Positions 1 to 7,229 of a stretch of 19,292 nucleotides of DNA are shown here, piece by piece (position 1 is the first letter of the stretch; the number at the start of each line of letters is the position of its first letter). The notes under the pieces were generated by a model. The model was not told where the DNA came from and searched no databases. It saw only the letters and a program-made list of their open reading frames with translations. The position numbers and the translations under genes are program-made. The stretch covers positions 1-19,292 of the forward strand of contig CAYRML010000023.1 in NCBI GenBank assembly GCA_964425485.1, in the 5' to 3' direction. This DNA is from CAYRML01 sp964425485. Lineage in GTDB: Bacteria > Bacillota > Dehalobacteriia > UBA4068.

Positions 1-2
1 AT

Positions 3-1136
3 ATGTTGAAAAAAGAATATCAGCAGATGCTTCGTACCGCTAAAAGAATAGTAGTTAAAGTCGGCACCAGCAGCCTTACGGATCAGCAAGGTAAAATCGA
101 CTCGCAAAAAATCAGCAAACTGACCCGGCAAATAGCAGAACTAAGCCAGGAAGGCAAACAGATGATATTGGTCACATCCGGTGCCGTCGGAGCCGGCCTG
201 GGCAAGCTGGGATTAGGGCAAAAACCCACCTCCATACCGCAAACGCAGGCCCTGGCTGCAATCGGACAGGGGATTTTAATGCAAAATTATGAAAAACTTT
301 TTCATAAATATGATCTAACCGTAGCGCAGATATTATTAACCAAAGATGATTTTTCACAACGGGAACGCTATCTCAATGCCAGAAACACCATCTTGGCGCT
401 GATGGACTACCAAGTGATCCCTATCATAAATGAGAATGATACAATAGCCGTGGAAGAAATCCGCTTTGGTGATAATGATACTTTAGCCTCATTAGTATCC
501 GGGCTTTTATCTGCTGATCTTCTTATTATTCTCTCTGATGTAAAAGGCTTCTACACCAATGATCCACAGGCTGACCCCCTGGCTCAACTTATCCCGGTGA
601 TCGAGGATCTAACGGATGAAATAATCGCTTCGGCCGGTGACGCAGGCAGTAAATTTGCATCCGGCGGTATGGTTACAAAGCTGCAAGCGGCAGCCATTGC
701 CAATGCTCAAGGCATCCCCATGGTCTTAGCCAAAAGTGATGAGCCGCAAATATTAAAACAAATCAGCAGCGGCGCCTGCCCGGGTACGCTCTTTCTCCCC
801 AATGATCACCCACTGGGTGGAAAAAAAGGCTGGCTGGCTTTCGGCAGCCAGCCGGAAGGTAAATTGTTCTTAGATAATGGCGCACAAAAAGCCCTGGTCG
901 AGAACGGAAGCAGCCTCTTAGCTACCGGTATCATCAAAGTAGAGGGTGATTTTTTGCGCGGTGCCGTAGTCAGTATTATCGGCAACAATATGGAAATCGC
1001 CCGCGGCATCAGCAATTACAGCTCACAGGATATCGAGCTGATAATGGGCCAGCACAGCAGTAAAATCAAAGAGCTGCTGAAACATGCCCATGATATGGAA
1101 GTTGTCCACCGGGATCATCTTTCCCTTACTATATAA
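3..1136 (+). CDS. proB: Glutamate 5-kinase (first step of proline synthesis)
   Basis: Phosphorylates L-glutamate with ATP to gamma-glutamyl phosphate in the cytoplasm, the committed step of proline synthesis. The N-terminal amino-acid-kinase domain shows VVKVGTSSLT (residues 17-26), TSGAVGAG (58-65), the INENDT segment (about 142-147) and FGDNDTLAS (about 155-163). From about residue 277 a C-terminal PUA domain follows, giving the full bacterial two-domain length of 377 residues. The first ATG begins two bases into the window, so its ribosome binding site cannot be seen. The true start could lie further upstream or at Met9, just before the conserved kinase strand. The gene sits 17 bases before proA and is almost certainly co-transcribed with it. 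In this family proline feedback normally acts on this enzyme. The function is secure; only the start is uncertain. Confidence 0.95.
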   Translation: MLKKEYQQMLRTAKRIVVKVGTSSLTDQQGKIDSQKISKLTRQIAELSQEGKQMILVTSGAVGAGLGKLGLGQKPTSIPQTQALAAIGQGILMQNYEKLFHKYDLTVAQILLTKDDFSQRERYLNARNTILALMDYQVIPIINENDTIAVEEIRFGDNDTLASLVSGLLSADLLIILSDVKGFYTNDPQADPLAQLIPVIEDLTDEIIASAGDAGSKFASGGMVTKLQAAAIANAQGIPMVLAKSDEPQILKQISSGACPGTLFLPNDHPLGGKKGWLAFGSQPEGKLFLDNGAQKALVENGSSLLATGIIKVEGDFLRGAVVSIIGNNMEIARGISNYSSQDIELIMGQHSSKIKELLKHAHDMEVVHRDHLSLTI

Positions 1137-1153
1137 AACCAAGGAGGTTCAAT

Positions 1154-2422
1154 ATGAGCACCAATATACCCGAAACTGACATCGTATTAGAACAAGCGAT
1201 GCTGGCAAAAAAAGCGTCCAGAAAGCTGGCCTCATTGTCTACAGATGATAAAAATAATATTCTCTTAGATATGGCCGATGCCCTAGAGCAGGAAACCGAT
1301 TGTATTCTTAAAGCTAACAATATGGATATGGAAGAAGCCAGAGCCAACGGCACCAACGAAGGTATCCTGGATCGTCTGTTACTGACTGCGGCACGGATCA
1401 AAGATATGGCTGACGGCCTGCGTTCTTTGGCAGCATTGCCGGATCCTGTTGGCAAGATCGAATCCATGTGGAAAGCGGCTCAGGATATCCGCGTAGGCAA
1501 AATGAGAGTGCCTCTGGGCGTAGTAGCTGTAATTTATGAAGCCCGTCCCAATGTCACGGCCGATGTAGCAGGCATTTGCCTCAAGACCGGCAATGCCGTC
1601 ATTTTGCGCGGCTCCCGCAGCGCCATCCATTCCAATAAGGCCATCTCGGAAATTTTAGCGGTCACCGCGGTTGCTTCCGGAGCTCCTCATGGGGCTATCC
1701 AATTGCTTAAAGATTCCAGCCGAGAAGCCTCTAATCGCCTGATGCGCATGAATGATTATATCGATGTGCTGATCCCCCGCGGCGGTGCTGGACTGATTAA
1801 GACAGTATTAGAAAATGCCTCCGTACCTGTGATCGAAACAGGTACAGGCAATTGCCATATCTACGTCGATAAAGATGCCGATCTCAATATGGCGGCAGAA
1901 ATAGCCATCAATGCCAAATGCCAAAGACCTTCCGTCTGCAATGCGGCAGAAACTTTATTGGTGCATGAAAACGTGGCCCTGGAATTTTTGCCTACTTTTG
2001 GCCATATGCTGGCGGATAAGGGCGTGGAAGTGCGCGGCTGCCCTGTTACCTGCCAATTGATTCCGGCAGCAAAAGAAGCTTCGGAAGAGGACTATTATAC
2101 TGAATTTCTCGATCTTATTCTGGCTATCAAAGTAGTAGAAAGCCTGGATGAAGCTATTGACCATATCAATAAATACAGCACCGGTCATTCGGAAGCAATC
2201 ATTACCGATAATTATACCAGCTCATGGAAATTCCTCAACAATGTGGATTCTGCGGCTGTTTATGTCAATGCCTCTACCCGCTTCACCGATGGATTCCAAT
2301 ATGGTTTTGGTGCAGAAATCGGCATAAGCACCCAAAAAATACATGCCAGAGGGCCTATGGGTTTGGAACAAATGACTACCGTCAAATATATCATCCAAGG
2401 TAATGGCCAAGCCCGCAAATAA
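1154..2422 (+). CDS. proA: Gamma-glutamyl phosphate reductase (glutamate-5-semialdehyde dehydrogenase)
   Basis: Reduces gamma-glutamyl phosphate with NADPH to glutamate-5-semialdehyde, which cyclises to pyrroline-5-carboxylate. It belongs to the aldehyde dehydrogenase superfamily, and its 422 residues match the family length. The catalytic signature is NAKCQRPSVCNAAETLLVH, with the nucleophilic cysteine at residue 262. Other family segments are VIYEARPNVTADVAG, VILRGSRSAIHSNKA, IPRGGAGLI and, near the C-terminus, GAEIGISTQKIHARGPMGL. A strong Shine-Dalgarno sequence (AAGGAGG, 1141-1147) precedes the ATG by seven bases. The gene follows proB by 17 bases and is the last gene before the strong terminator at 2442-2480. 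No proC (pyrroline-5-carboxylate reductase) lies in the window. Confidence 0.97.
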   Translation: MSTNIPETDIVLEQAMLAKKASRKLASLSTDDKNNILLDMADALEQETDCILKANNMDMEEARANGTNEGILDRLLLTAARIKDMADGLRSLAALPDPVGKIESMWKAAQDIRVGKMRVPLGVVAVIYEARPNVTADVAGICLKTGNAVILRGSRSAIHSNKAISEILAVTAVASGAPHGAIQLLKDSSREASNRLMRMNDYIDVLIPRGGAGLIKTVLENASVPVIETGTGNCHIYVDKDADLNMAAEIAINAKCQRPSVCNAAETLLVHENVALEFLPTFGHMLADKGVEVRGCPVTCQLIPAAKEASEEDYYTEFLDLILAIKVVESLDEAIDHINKYSTGHSEAIITDNYTSSWKFLNNVDSAAVYVNASTRFTDGFQYGFGAEIGISTQKIHARGPMGLEQMTTVKYIIQGNGQARK

Positions 2423-2441
2423 CAACACAGAAATAATAAGG

Positions 2442-2480
2442 AAATAAAAAAGCCCTCCTGTTTGGAGGGCTTTTTTATTT
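2442..2480. terminator. Bidirectional intrinsic terminator between proA and the AlkD-like gene
   Basis: A perfect 17-bp inverted repeat (2442-2458 with 2464-2480) has a GCCCTCC/GGAGGGC core, A and T flanks on both sides and a five-base TGTTT loop. It offers a U-run in either direction, so it can end proBA from the left and the minus-strand ynzC-alkD operon from the right. The TAA stop of the minus-strand gene (2475-2477) lies inside the stem. Confidence 0.93.
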
Positions 2481-3209
2481 CCTTTTCAGCTTACGCATAA
2501 TATTTTTATCTTCTTTGCTTACCCTTTGCGACTCTATAATTTTCTGCAAAGCTTTGTTATATGTAAAATCATCCATCTTGCTTTTCTGTAAATAAGCCAG
2601 TGTCCTATCCCTATATTTGATAAAACAAATAGATACGGCCCAGGCAACCGCCATTTTTAGATAATAGCCTTCATGTTCTATGCCATCAAAAATCTGCAAA
2701 AGCTCATCAATATGATCATCATCTATAAAATACTGCATAAGCATAACAACAGCAAAACGCAGCTCGAATTCATTTTGTGCGGATAAATAAGGCAGCAGAA
2801 AATCATACATTTGTTTCTGATGCTTATGTGTAAACTTCAAACCAGAACAAAAAGCATCACAAACCGCCCAGTTATTGATCTTTGGTACAAAATCTTTGAT
2901 CAATATCAACATCTGCTCCAGATCCAGATCCTTCTTCACCTTAATATACCCCAATACAGCCGCCTGAAGCAACAATTCTTCATGTGTGGCATCCCCAGCC
3001 AGTGATAAATAGGCCCGCCAATTGCCCTTGGCAATTTCTTTGGCCAAGCCCTGGATCACAGGCATAGGCAAGCCGATAAAATTTTCCGTATGGGGAATCA
3101 ATTTGGCGGAAAATGCCCTGTACTTTTCATCGGACACAGATCCCATATAGTGCAAAAGTTCCTGGTAATCGGTATTCGTCCATTCTTTTTTAATAAATTT
3201 TCCTACCAT
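2475..3209 (-). CDS. AlkD-like DNA alkylation repair protein (HEAT-repeat DNA glycosylase)
   Basis: A 244-residue, wholly helical protein of the DNA alkylation repair family (PF08713 type), built of HEAT-like repeats. Bacillus cereus AlkD excises positively charged N3- and N7-alkylated purines using Trp109, Asp113, Arg148 and Trp187. The equivalents here appear to be Trp114, Asp118 (in INNWAVCDAF), Arg151 (ELRFAVVML) and Trp190 (MAVAWAVS), with nearly the same spacing, so the catalytic surface looks intact. The C-terminal segment TYNKALQKIIESQRVSKEDK is typical of the family. It is the second gene of a minus-strand pair, eight bases after ynzC, and its stop codon lies in the shared terminator. 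Substrate range cannot be read from sequence; some relatives are uncharacterised. Confidence 0.88.
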   Translation of the reverse strand: MVGKFIKKEWTNTDYQELLHYMGSVSDEKYRAFSAKLIPHTENFIGLPMPVIQGLAKEIAKGNWRAYLSLAGDATHEELLLQAAVLGYIKVKKDLDLEQMLILIKDFVPKINNWAVCDAFCSGLKFTHKHQKQMYDFLLPYLSAQNEFELRFAVVMLMQYFIDDDHIDELLQIFDGIEHEGYYLKMAVAWAVSICFIKYRDRTLAYLQKSKMDDFTYNKALQKIIESQRVSKEDKNIMRKLKRK

Positions 3210-3217
3210 TTAATGCC

Positions 3218-3421
3218 TCAGTGCCTTTTTTGTAATTTATTTTTATTGCCGTCTTTATCCACGATATAAATATTATCGCAGCTGGCCCGCAGATTCGCGC
3301 GCACCGCAGCCAAATATTCCTGGCGTAATAATTCACGTTCGGCCATCTCATCTACGGTCAGTTCTTCGTTTTTAGCTTTATGCGCCAATTCATTGATTCT
3401 GTCAATCTTTTCTCTTTTCAT
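3218..3421 (-). CDS. YnzC/DUF896 family small protein
   Basis: A 67-residue charged protein matching the DUF896/UPF0291 family. An N-terminal helical hairpin (IDRINELAHKAKNEELTVDE, then MAERELLRQEYLAAVR) precedes a short C-terminal tail. Bacillus subtilis YnzC is the structural reference, and it folds as a two-helix hairpin. The biochemical role is unknown. In B. subtilis a paralogue is in the SOS-regulated yneA operon, but no LexA-type box was recognised here. A GAGGTG ribosome binding site (minus strand, 3434-3439 on plus) precedes the ATG. It is the first gene of a pair with the AlkD-like gene and is transcribed from the promoter at 3461-3488. Confidence 0.9.
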   Translation of the reverse strand: MKREKIDRINELAHKAKNEELTVDEMAERELLRQEYLAAVRANLRASCDNIYIVDKDGNKNKLQKRH

Positions 3422-3460
3422 AAATATAATAACACCTCTGTCATAATTTATGTTATATTT

Positions 3461-3488
3461 ATTATAACCGATTTATTGTCCATAGCAA
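3461..3488 (-). promoter_or_regulatory. Predicted sigma-A promoter for ynzC-alkD
   Basis: On the minus strand there is TTGCTA (-35; plus 3483-3488), a 16-base spacer and TATAAT (-10; plus 3461-3466), about 40 bases before the ynzC ATG. The consensus match is good. The perfect inverted repeat at 3491-3513 lies directly upstream of this -35 box. Confidence 0.6.
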
Positions 3489-3490
3489 TA

Positions 3491-3513
3491 AGTATTTATT
3501 ACATATAAATACT
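3491..3513. promoter_or_regulatory. Perfect 9-bp inverted repeat between divergent genes (possible operator)
   Basis: AGTATTTAT (3491-3499), five bases, then ATAAATACT (3505-3513): a perfect 9+9 dyad in the 122-base region between ynzC (minus) and the LuxR-type gene (plus). A TATAAA that could be the -10 of the LuxR-type gene (3504-3509) overlaps the right arm, with no recognisable -35. The dyad centre lies about 41 bases before the regulator's ATG. This geometry would suit autoregulation, but chance is possible in such AT-rich DNA. Confidence 0.45.
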
Positions 3514-3543
3514 AGAAGAGGTTTCTCTAAAGGAGGGATTATA

Positions 3544-6024
3544 ATGGCAAATATTTATAACCCTATAATTAAACGCAAACGTATTAATAGACAATTAGAA
3601 TATATATTTCATTATCCGCTAACCGTTTTACATGCACCTTCCGGGTATGGCAAAACCACAGCTATGCAACAATTTTTAAAAGAAAAAAGAATCGATTTCA
3701 TCTGGACCAATATAGTCAACAATGTAGGCTATACCAATTATTTTTGGGAAAAACTGACCACTAAAATCGAGGAAAAATGTCCGGGATTAGGGCAAAAAAT
3801 GCAAACTTTGGGCTTTCCTGATGATGCCTCCACCATTGCCCGCATAATCAATATGATAAACAACAAAGAACTAAAGCAGCCGTTTATCATTGTAATAGAT
3901 GATTACAATATGGTCAAAGATCTGGACCTTTATAATTGTATCAATGTTATAGTCCAAGATAGAATTAAAAATCTGCATATAGTAGTCATAACCAGGGATC
4001 TTTCTATGTTTGATGTGGCAGATTTTTATCAAAAACAATTATGTTACTCACTTTCGCAGCATATTCTCAAATTTGATAATGAAGAAATCAAACGCTATGT
4101 TAATCTTATATCTAATAATGCAAGCGACAGCACTATAAAAAAAATCAGCGACTTCAGTAATGGCTGGATCGCCTTGATTTATCTGTTAGTCAAAGATATG
4201 CAAAAAGAATCATCTTTTTCCGCCACCCGTTCTATCAATGATCTTATAGAAAAGAACTTTTACGAAAAATATGATAATCATATCAAAGACTTTCTCTTAA
4301 AAATTTCTTTTCTGAACAGTTTCACTATTGCCCAGGCAAACTATATCCTTGATATCAGCAACACGGCCCAGATACTTAAGCAATTGCAGGAAGAAAATGC
4401 CTTTATCGCCTATAATGAATTCAGCAAAGTATATAAAATACATGCCCTATTCTTGAATTTTTTGCGGGAAAAAATCCAGGAAGAAAATGTGGATTTAACC
4501 GATCTGTATAATAAATGCGGCAAGTGGTTTTTGAAACAAAATCTCCATATGCAGGCTCTGGATTTTTTCTATAAAGCCGGCAATACGGAAAGTATCTTGC
4601 ACTTATTAAATCAGGAGAGTACCGCCGGCATCCATTTCACTCAGTTTGCACAGGTTTATCATATATTTGAGGGCCTGGATAAAGAATTAGGCTTCAAATA
4701 TCCATTGGCTTATCTGCGCTATATTCGCATAGCCGCTTTAAGAGCCAATCCTAAAGATTTGAAGGAATGCAAGCAAGACCTCATCGAGATGGAAGAATAT
4801 ATCACTAATGCCGATCTGGACAAACGCTATAAAGCTTTTATCCTGGGGGAAATACATATAGTTTGGGGTTTCGTCGTTTTCAATGACATAAAAAAAATGG
4901 TCAGTCATTGTGAAAGGGCCTTGGAATTCTTCGATGGAGGCTGCTCCTGCATTGTGACGCGTAATAAGGAAATGTCTTTCGGATCTCCCCACTTATTATA
5001 TGCTTATTATAAAGAACAAGGAGGTCTGCAACATATAACAGATTTCATAGCCAATAATATCCATAAAATGTCATTAGTAGCGGATAGCTGCGGTACCGGC
5101 AGCGATTCTCTGGTCTTAGCCGAATTTGCTTTGGAAACCGGCGATTTTAATAATATAGAACTCCATGCTTACAAAGCCATCTATAAAGCCCAGATGTATG
5201 ACCAGCTATCAATCGAAATATGTGCCCATTTTGTCCTGCAAAGATTGACTATCCTCAAAAACTACTTTCAGGAAGGGCTGGAAATGGCCACAGCTATGAA
5301 AGCGCAGGTAGAAAAGCAAAACAATCCGGTTTTAAACACAACATTTGAATTATGCGATGCCTATATAGATTGTTGCCTGCAAAGGTTCGAAAATATCCCC
5401 GACTGGATTAAAAAGGGGCAATTTGATTCGGCAAACTTCATGTATCAAGGCATGGCCTTTGTTTATATTGTCTATGGTAAAACTATACTTCTATCCGGCA
5501 ACTATCTGCAGCTGGAAGCCCTGTGCGAAACATTTGACGATCATTTTTCCATCTATAATAATCAATTAGGATTCATCAACAATGATATTTTAAAAGCTAT
5601 TGCCAAATACAAACTATATGGCTTGACGGAAGGTAAAAAGGCCTTAATAAAAGCCCTCAAGCGGGCGCAAGATGATAATGTAATCATGCCCTTTGTGGAA
5701 AACGGCACTTTTATACTGGATATATTAAAAGAAATCACTGCGGAAGATGGATTAAATAAAGCATATTTAGCAAAAATCAGCTCTTACAGCAAAAAATATC
5801 ATGAAATTATCGCCAAATCCAAAAAAGATTGTCTGCGCCTGACATCTCGGGAAAAGGAGATATTACAAATGATGGAAAAGGGATATAAGCATGAAGAAAT
5901 CAGTAAGAGCCTGTTCATCTCTGTTACCACTGTCCGCTTTCACATCAAAAACATCTATCAAAAACTGGAGGTAAATAACAAAATATTAGCCTTAAAGAAA
6001 GCCAAGAATCTTAATCTTCTATAA
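3544..6024 (+). CDS. MalT-like LuxR-family transcriptional regulator with STAND ATPase
   Basis: An 826-residue regulator with the MalT plan. An N-terminal nucleotide-binding domain has Walker A (APSGYGKTT, residues 31-39) and Walker B (IIVIDDY, Asp119-Asp120). A winged-helix-like and helical middle follows, then a long helical-repeat (TPR-like) sensor region at about 340-750. The LuxR/GerE helix-turn-helix is at 766-826 (LTSREKEILQMMEKGY, then VTTVRFHIKNIYQKL). In MalT-class proteins, ligand binding to the sensor with ATP drives oligomerisation and activates transcription. Inference: this protein senses a small molecule and activates the amidohydrolase-MFS genes immediately downstream. A strong AAAGGAGGG site precedes the ATG. 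No transmembrane segment was seen, so it should be cytoplasmic. The ligand is unknown. No clear terminator follows. Confidence 0.92.
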   Translation: MANIYNPIIKRKRINRQLEYIFHYPLTVLHAPSGYGKTTAMQQFLKEKRIDFIWTNIVNNVGYTNYFWEKLTTKIEEKCPGLGQKMQTLGFPDDASTIARIINMINNKELKQPFIIVIDDYNMVKDLDLYNCINVIVQDRIKNLHIVVITRDLSMFDVADFYQKQLCYSLSQHILKFDNEEIKRYVNLISNNASDSTIKKISDFSNGWIALIYLLVKDMQKESSFSATRSINDLIEKNFYEKYDNHIKDFLLKISFLNSFTIAQANYILDISNTAQILKQLQEENAFIAYNEFSKVYKIHALFLNFLREKIQEENVDLTDLYNKCGKWFLKQNLHMQALDFFYKAGNTESILHLLNQESTAGIHFTQFAQVYHIFEGLDKELGFKYPLAYLRYIRIAALRANPKDLKECKQDLIEMEEYITNADLDKRYKAFILGEIHIVWGFVVFNDIKKMVSHCERALEFFDGGCSCIVTRNKEMSFGSPHLLYAYYKEQGGLQHITDFIANNIHKMSLVADSCGTGSDSLVLAEFALETGDFNNIELHAYKAIYKAQMYDQLSIEICAHFVLQRLTILKNYFQEGLEMATAMKAQVEKQNNPVLNTTFELCDAYIDCCLQRFENIPDWIKKGQFDSANFMYQGMAFVYIVYGKTILLSGNYLQLEALCETFDDHFSIYNNQLGFINNDILKAIAKYKLYGLTEGKKALIKALKRAQDDNVIMPFVENGTFILDILKEITAEDGLNKAYLAKISSYSKKYHEIIAKSKKDCLRLTSREKEILQMMEKGYKHEEISKSLFISVTTVRFHIKNIYQKLEVNNKILALKKAKNLNLL

Positions 6025-6062
6025 GCGCTTCCTAATGTTTTTTTCTAACCCCCTTATTTGTG

Positions 6063-6103
6063 ATAGGTAGACAAGCAATTAAATCTAAAATAAAACTACC
6101 TAT
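6063..6103. promoter_or_regulatory. Inverted repeat upstream of the amidohydrolase promoter (possible activator site)
   Basis: ATAGGTAG (6063-6070) and CTACCTAT (6096-6103) form a perfect 8+8 dyad with arm centres 33 bases apart, close to three helical turns. It ends eight bases before the predicted -35 box, and its centre is about 64 bases upstream of the expected transcription start. That is a usual place for an activator. The MalT-like regulator encoded next door is the obvious candidate to bind. The binding itself is inference. Confidence 0.45.
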
Positions 6104-6111
6104 TGTAAGAA

Positions 6112-6140
6112 TTGTTTAAAAATTGAAACTATTGTATAAT
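6112..6140 (+). promoter_or_regulatory. Predicted promoter of the amidohydrolase-MFS genes
   Basis: TTGTTT (-35, 6112-6117), a 17-base spacer and a consensus TATAAT (-10, 6135-6140) predict a start near 6147, giving a leader of about 70 bases. The -35 is weak and the -10 perfect, a pattern common at activator-dependent promoters. Confidence 0.6.
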
Positions 6141-6146
6141 GAGTTT

Positions 6147-6173
6147 AGCGAATATAAATTGGGTCTATTCGCT
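6147..6173. promoter_or_regulatory. Inverted repeat at the predicted transcript start
   Basis: AGCGAATA (6147-6154) and TATTCGCT (6166-6173) form a perfect 8-bp dyad with an 11-base interval, beginning at the predicted transcription start. It could be a repressor operator or, in RNA, a 5' stem-loop that affects stability. No riboswitch fold was recognised in the rest of this 193-base intergenic region. Confidence 0.45.
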
Positions 6174-6217
6174 TCACTATCCTTAAATTTTTAAATAATA
6201 AAAAAGGAGGAAGAAAA

Positions 6218-7138
6218 ATGCGAAAGATAATTGATTTCCACGCTCACCTAGGGGATATATTCCATGCTAAAAAAAATACTTTATGGGATCAAAATGTACA
6301 ACATGGCGACTATCCCAATCCTTTCATCGTGCAAGAGGAAAGCGGGTATCTCGATCCGCTGCTCAGCAATCCGTCAGAATTACAAATACTTATCGATGCC
6401 GGGCAATATCTATGCTGGGAAAACACAGTGCAAAATATGACAAAAAAACTGGATGACTTCAATATTACATATACCAACGTCTTCCCTATTCATCCCAATA
6501 ATACCTTCGAAGAAATGTTGGCCGCCTCCAAAGTGGACCCACGCATATTGCCTTTTACCAGTGCAGATTACAGCCTGCCGGTTGATGAAATGGTAGCAAA
6601 ATTAAAATCTGATGTTAAATTAGGCGCTCGTGGTTTAAAAATCCATCCGATTATTCAAAATACCAGGTTAGCGGATCCCCGCGTACATGCCGCGGTAGAA
6701 ACCATAGCTTCTTTTAATTTACCTATCCTCTCTCACTGTGGCGCCAACGATTACTATATTGATAAACCTTATAAAAGAGATCCGGAAGCCGGCGATGTCA
6801 AATACTTCATAGAGTTGGCTCAAACATATCCCGATATAGTCCTTGTCGCAGGACACGCCGGCGGCCTGATGGGCGGCGAAATGGAAATTTTAGCTGAAGG
6901 CATAAAAGGTCTCCATAATGTTTATGTTGATACCTCCTTCCGCGGCTATGCCGATATTCTCAAAGCCGTAGACTTCTTTGGCGCAGACAAAGTTTTATAT
7001 GGTACCGATTGTCCCTTCTCTACCCATAAAGGGCCTATCAAACAAGTGGAACTGGCTGCAGAAAAAGCCCAGGATCCTAAACTTGCAGATATGATTTTCT
7101 TCGAAAATGCCGCTAAGATCCTGCATATCTATCGCTAA
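6218..7138 (+). CDS. Amidohydrolase-2 family metal-dependent hydrolase or decarboxylase
   Basis: A 306-residue TIM-barrel protein of the Amidohydrolase_2 (PF04909) type. Visible metal and active-site positions are the HxH pair on strand 1 (DFHAHLGD, His8 and His10), GARGLKIHP (His143), LSHCGAND (His173), VAGHAGG (His213) and YGTDCPF (Asp264). The barrel motifs are complete, so it is probably active. The family includes ACMSD and gamma-resorcylate-type decarboxylases, lactonases and C-O or C-N hydrolases, so the reaction cannot be named. There is no signal peptide, so it should be cytoplasmic. The ATG follows an AAAGGAGG site. It has its own predicted promoter and lies between a MalT-like regulator and an MFS transporter. 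This suggests it acts on a compound brought in, or made for export, by the transporter. Family is sure; substrate is unknown. Confidence 0.88.
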   Translation: MRKIIDFHAHLGDIFHAKKNTLWDQNVQHGDYPNPFIVQEESGYLDPLLSNPSELQILIDAGQYLCWENTVQNMTKKLDDFNITYTNVFPIHPNNTFEEMLAASKVDPRILPFTSADYSLPVDEMVAKLKSDVKLGARGLKIHPIIQNTRLADPRVHAAVETIASFNLPILSHCGANDYYIDKPYKRDPEAGDVKYFIELAQTYPDIVLVAGHAGGLMGGEMEILAEGIKGLHNVYVDTSFRGYADILKAVDFFGADKVLYGTDCPFSTHKGPIKQVELAAEKAQDPKLADMIFFENAAKILHIYR

Positions 7139-7150
7139 CACCTTCATAGA

Positions 7151-7182
7151 CTCTACTGAGCCATCACCATGGCTCAGTAGAG
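7151..7182. other. Perfect 14-bp intercistronic hairpin without a U-run
   Basis: CTCTACTGAGCCAT (7151-7164), loop CACC, then ATGGCTCAGTAGAG (7169-7182). The stem is perfect and GC-containing and sits 12 bases after the amidohydrolase stop. CATTACCTG follows it rather than a T-run, so it is a poor intrinsic terminator. It more likely protects the upstream mRNA's 3' end, partially attenuates transcription, or is a protein-binding dyad. Confidence 0.8.
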
Positions 7183-7229
7183 CATTACCTGTATTATATA
7201 AAAAATAAAAGATTTGGAGGTGTAAACCC

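Noticed and set aside
4738..4992. Minus-strand frame in the LuxR-type gene
   Set aside because: It is a short shadow inside a long continuous regulator gene with no ribosome site or family resemblance.
6025..6217. Possible riboswitch or terminator after the LuxR-type gene
   Set aside because: The T-run at 6039-6046 has no convincing stem before it, and the inverted repeats further on fit a promoter region better than any riboswitch fold I know.
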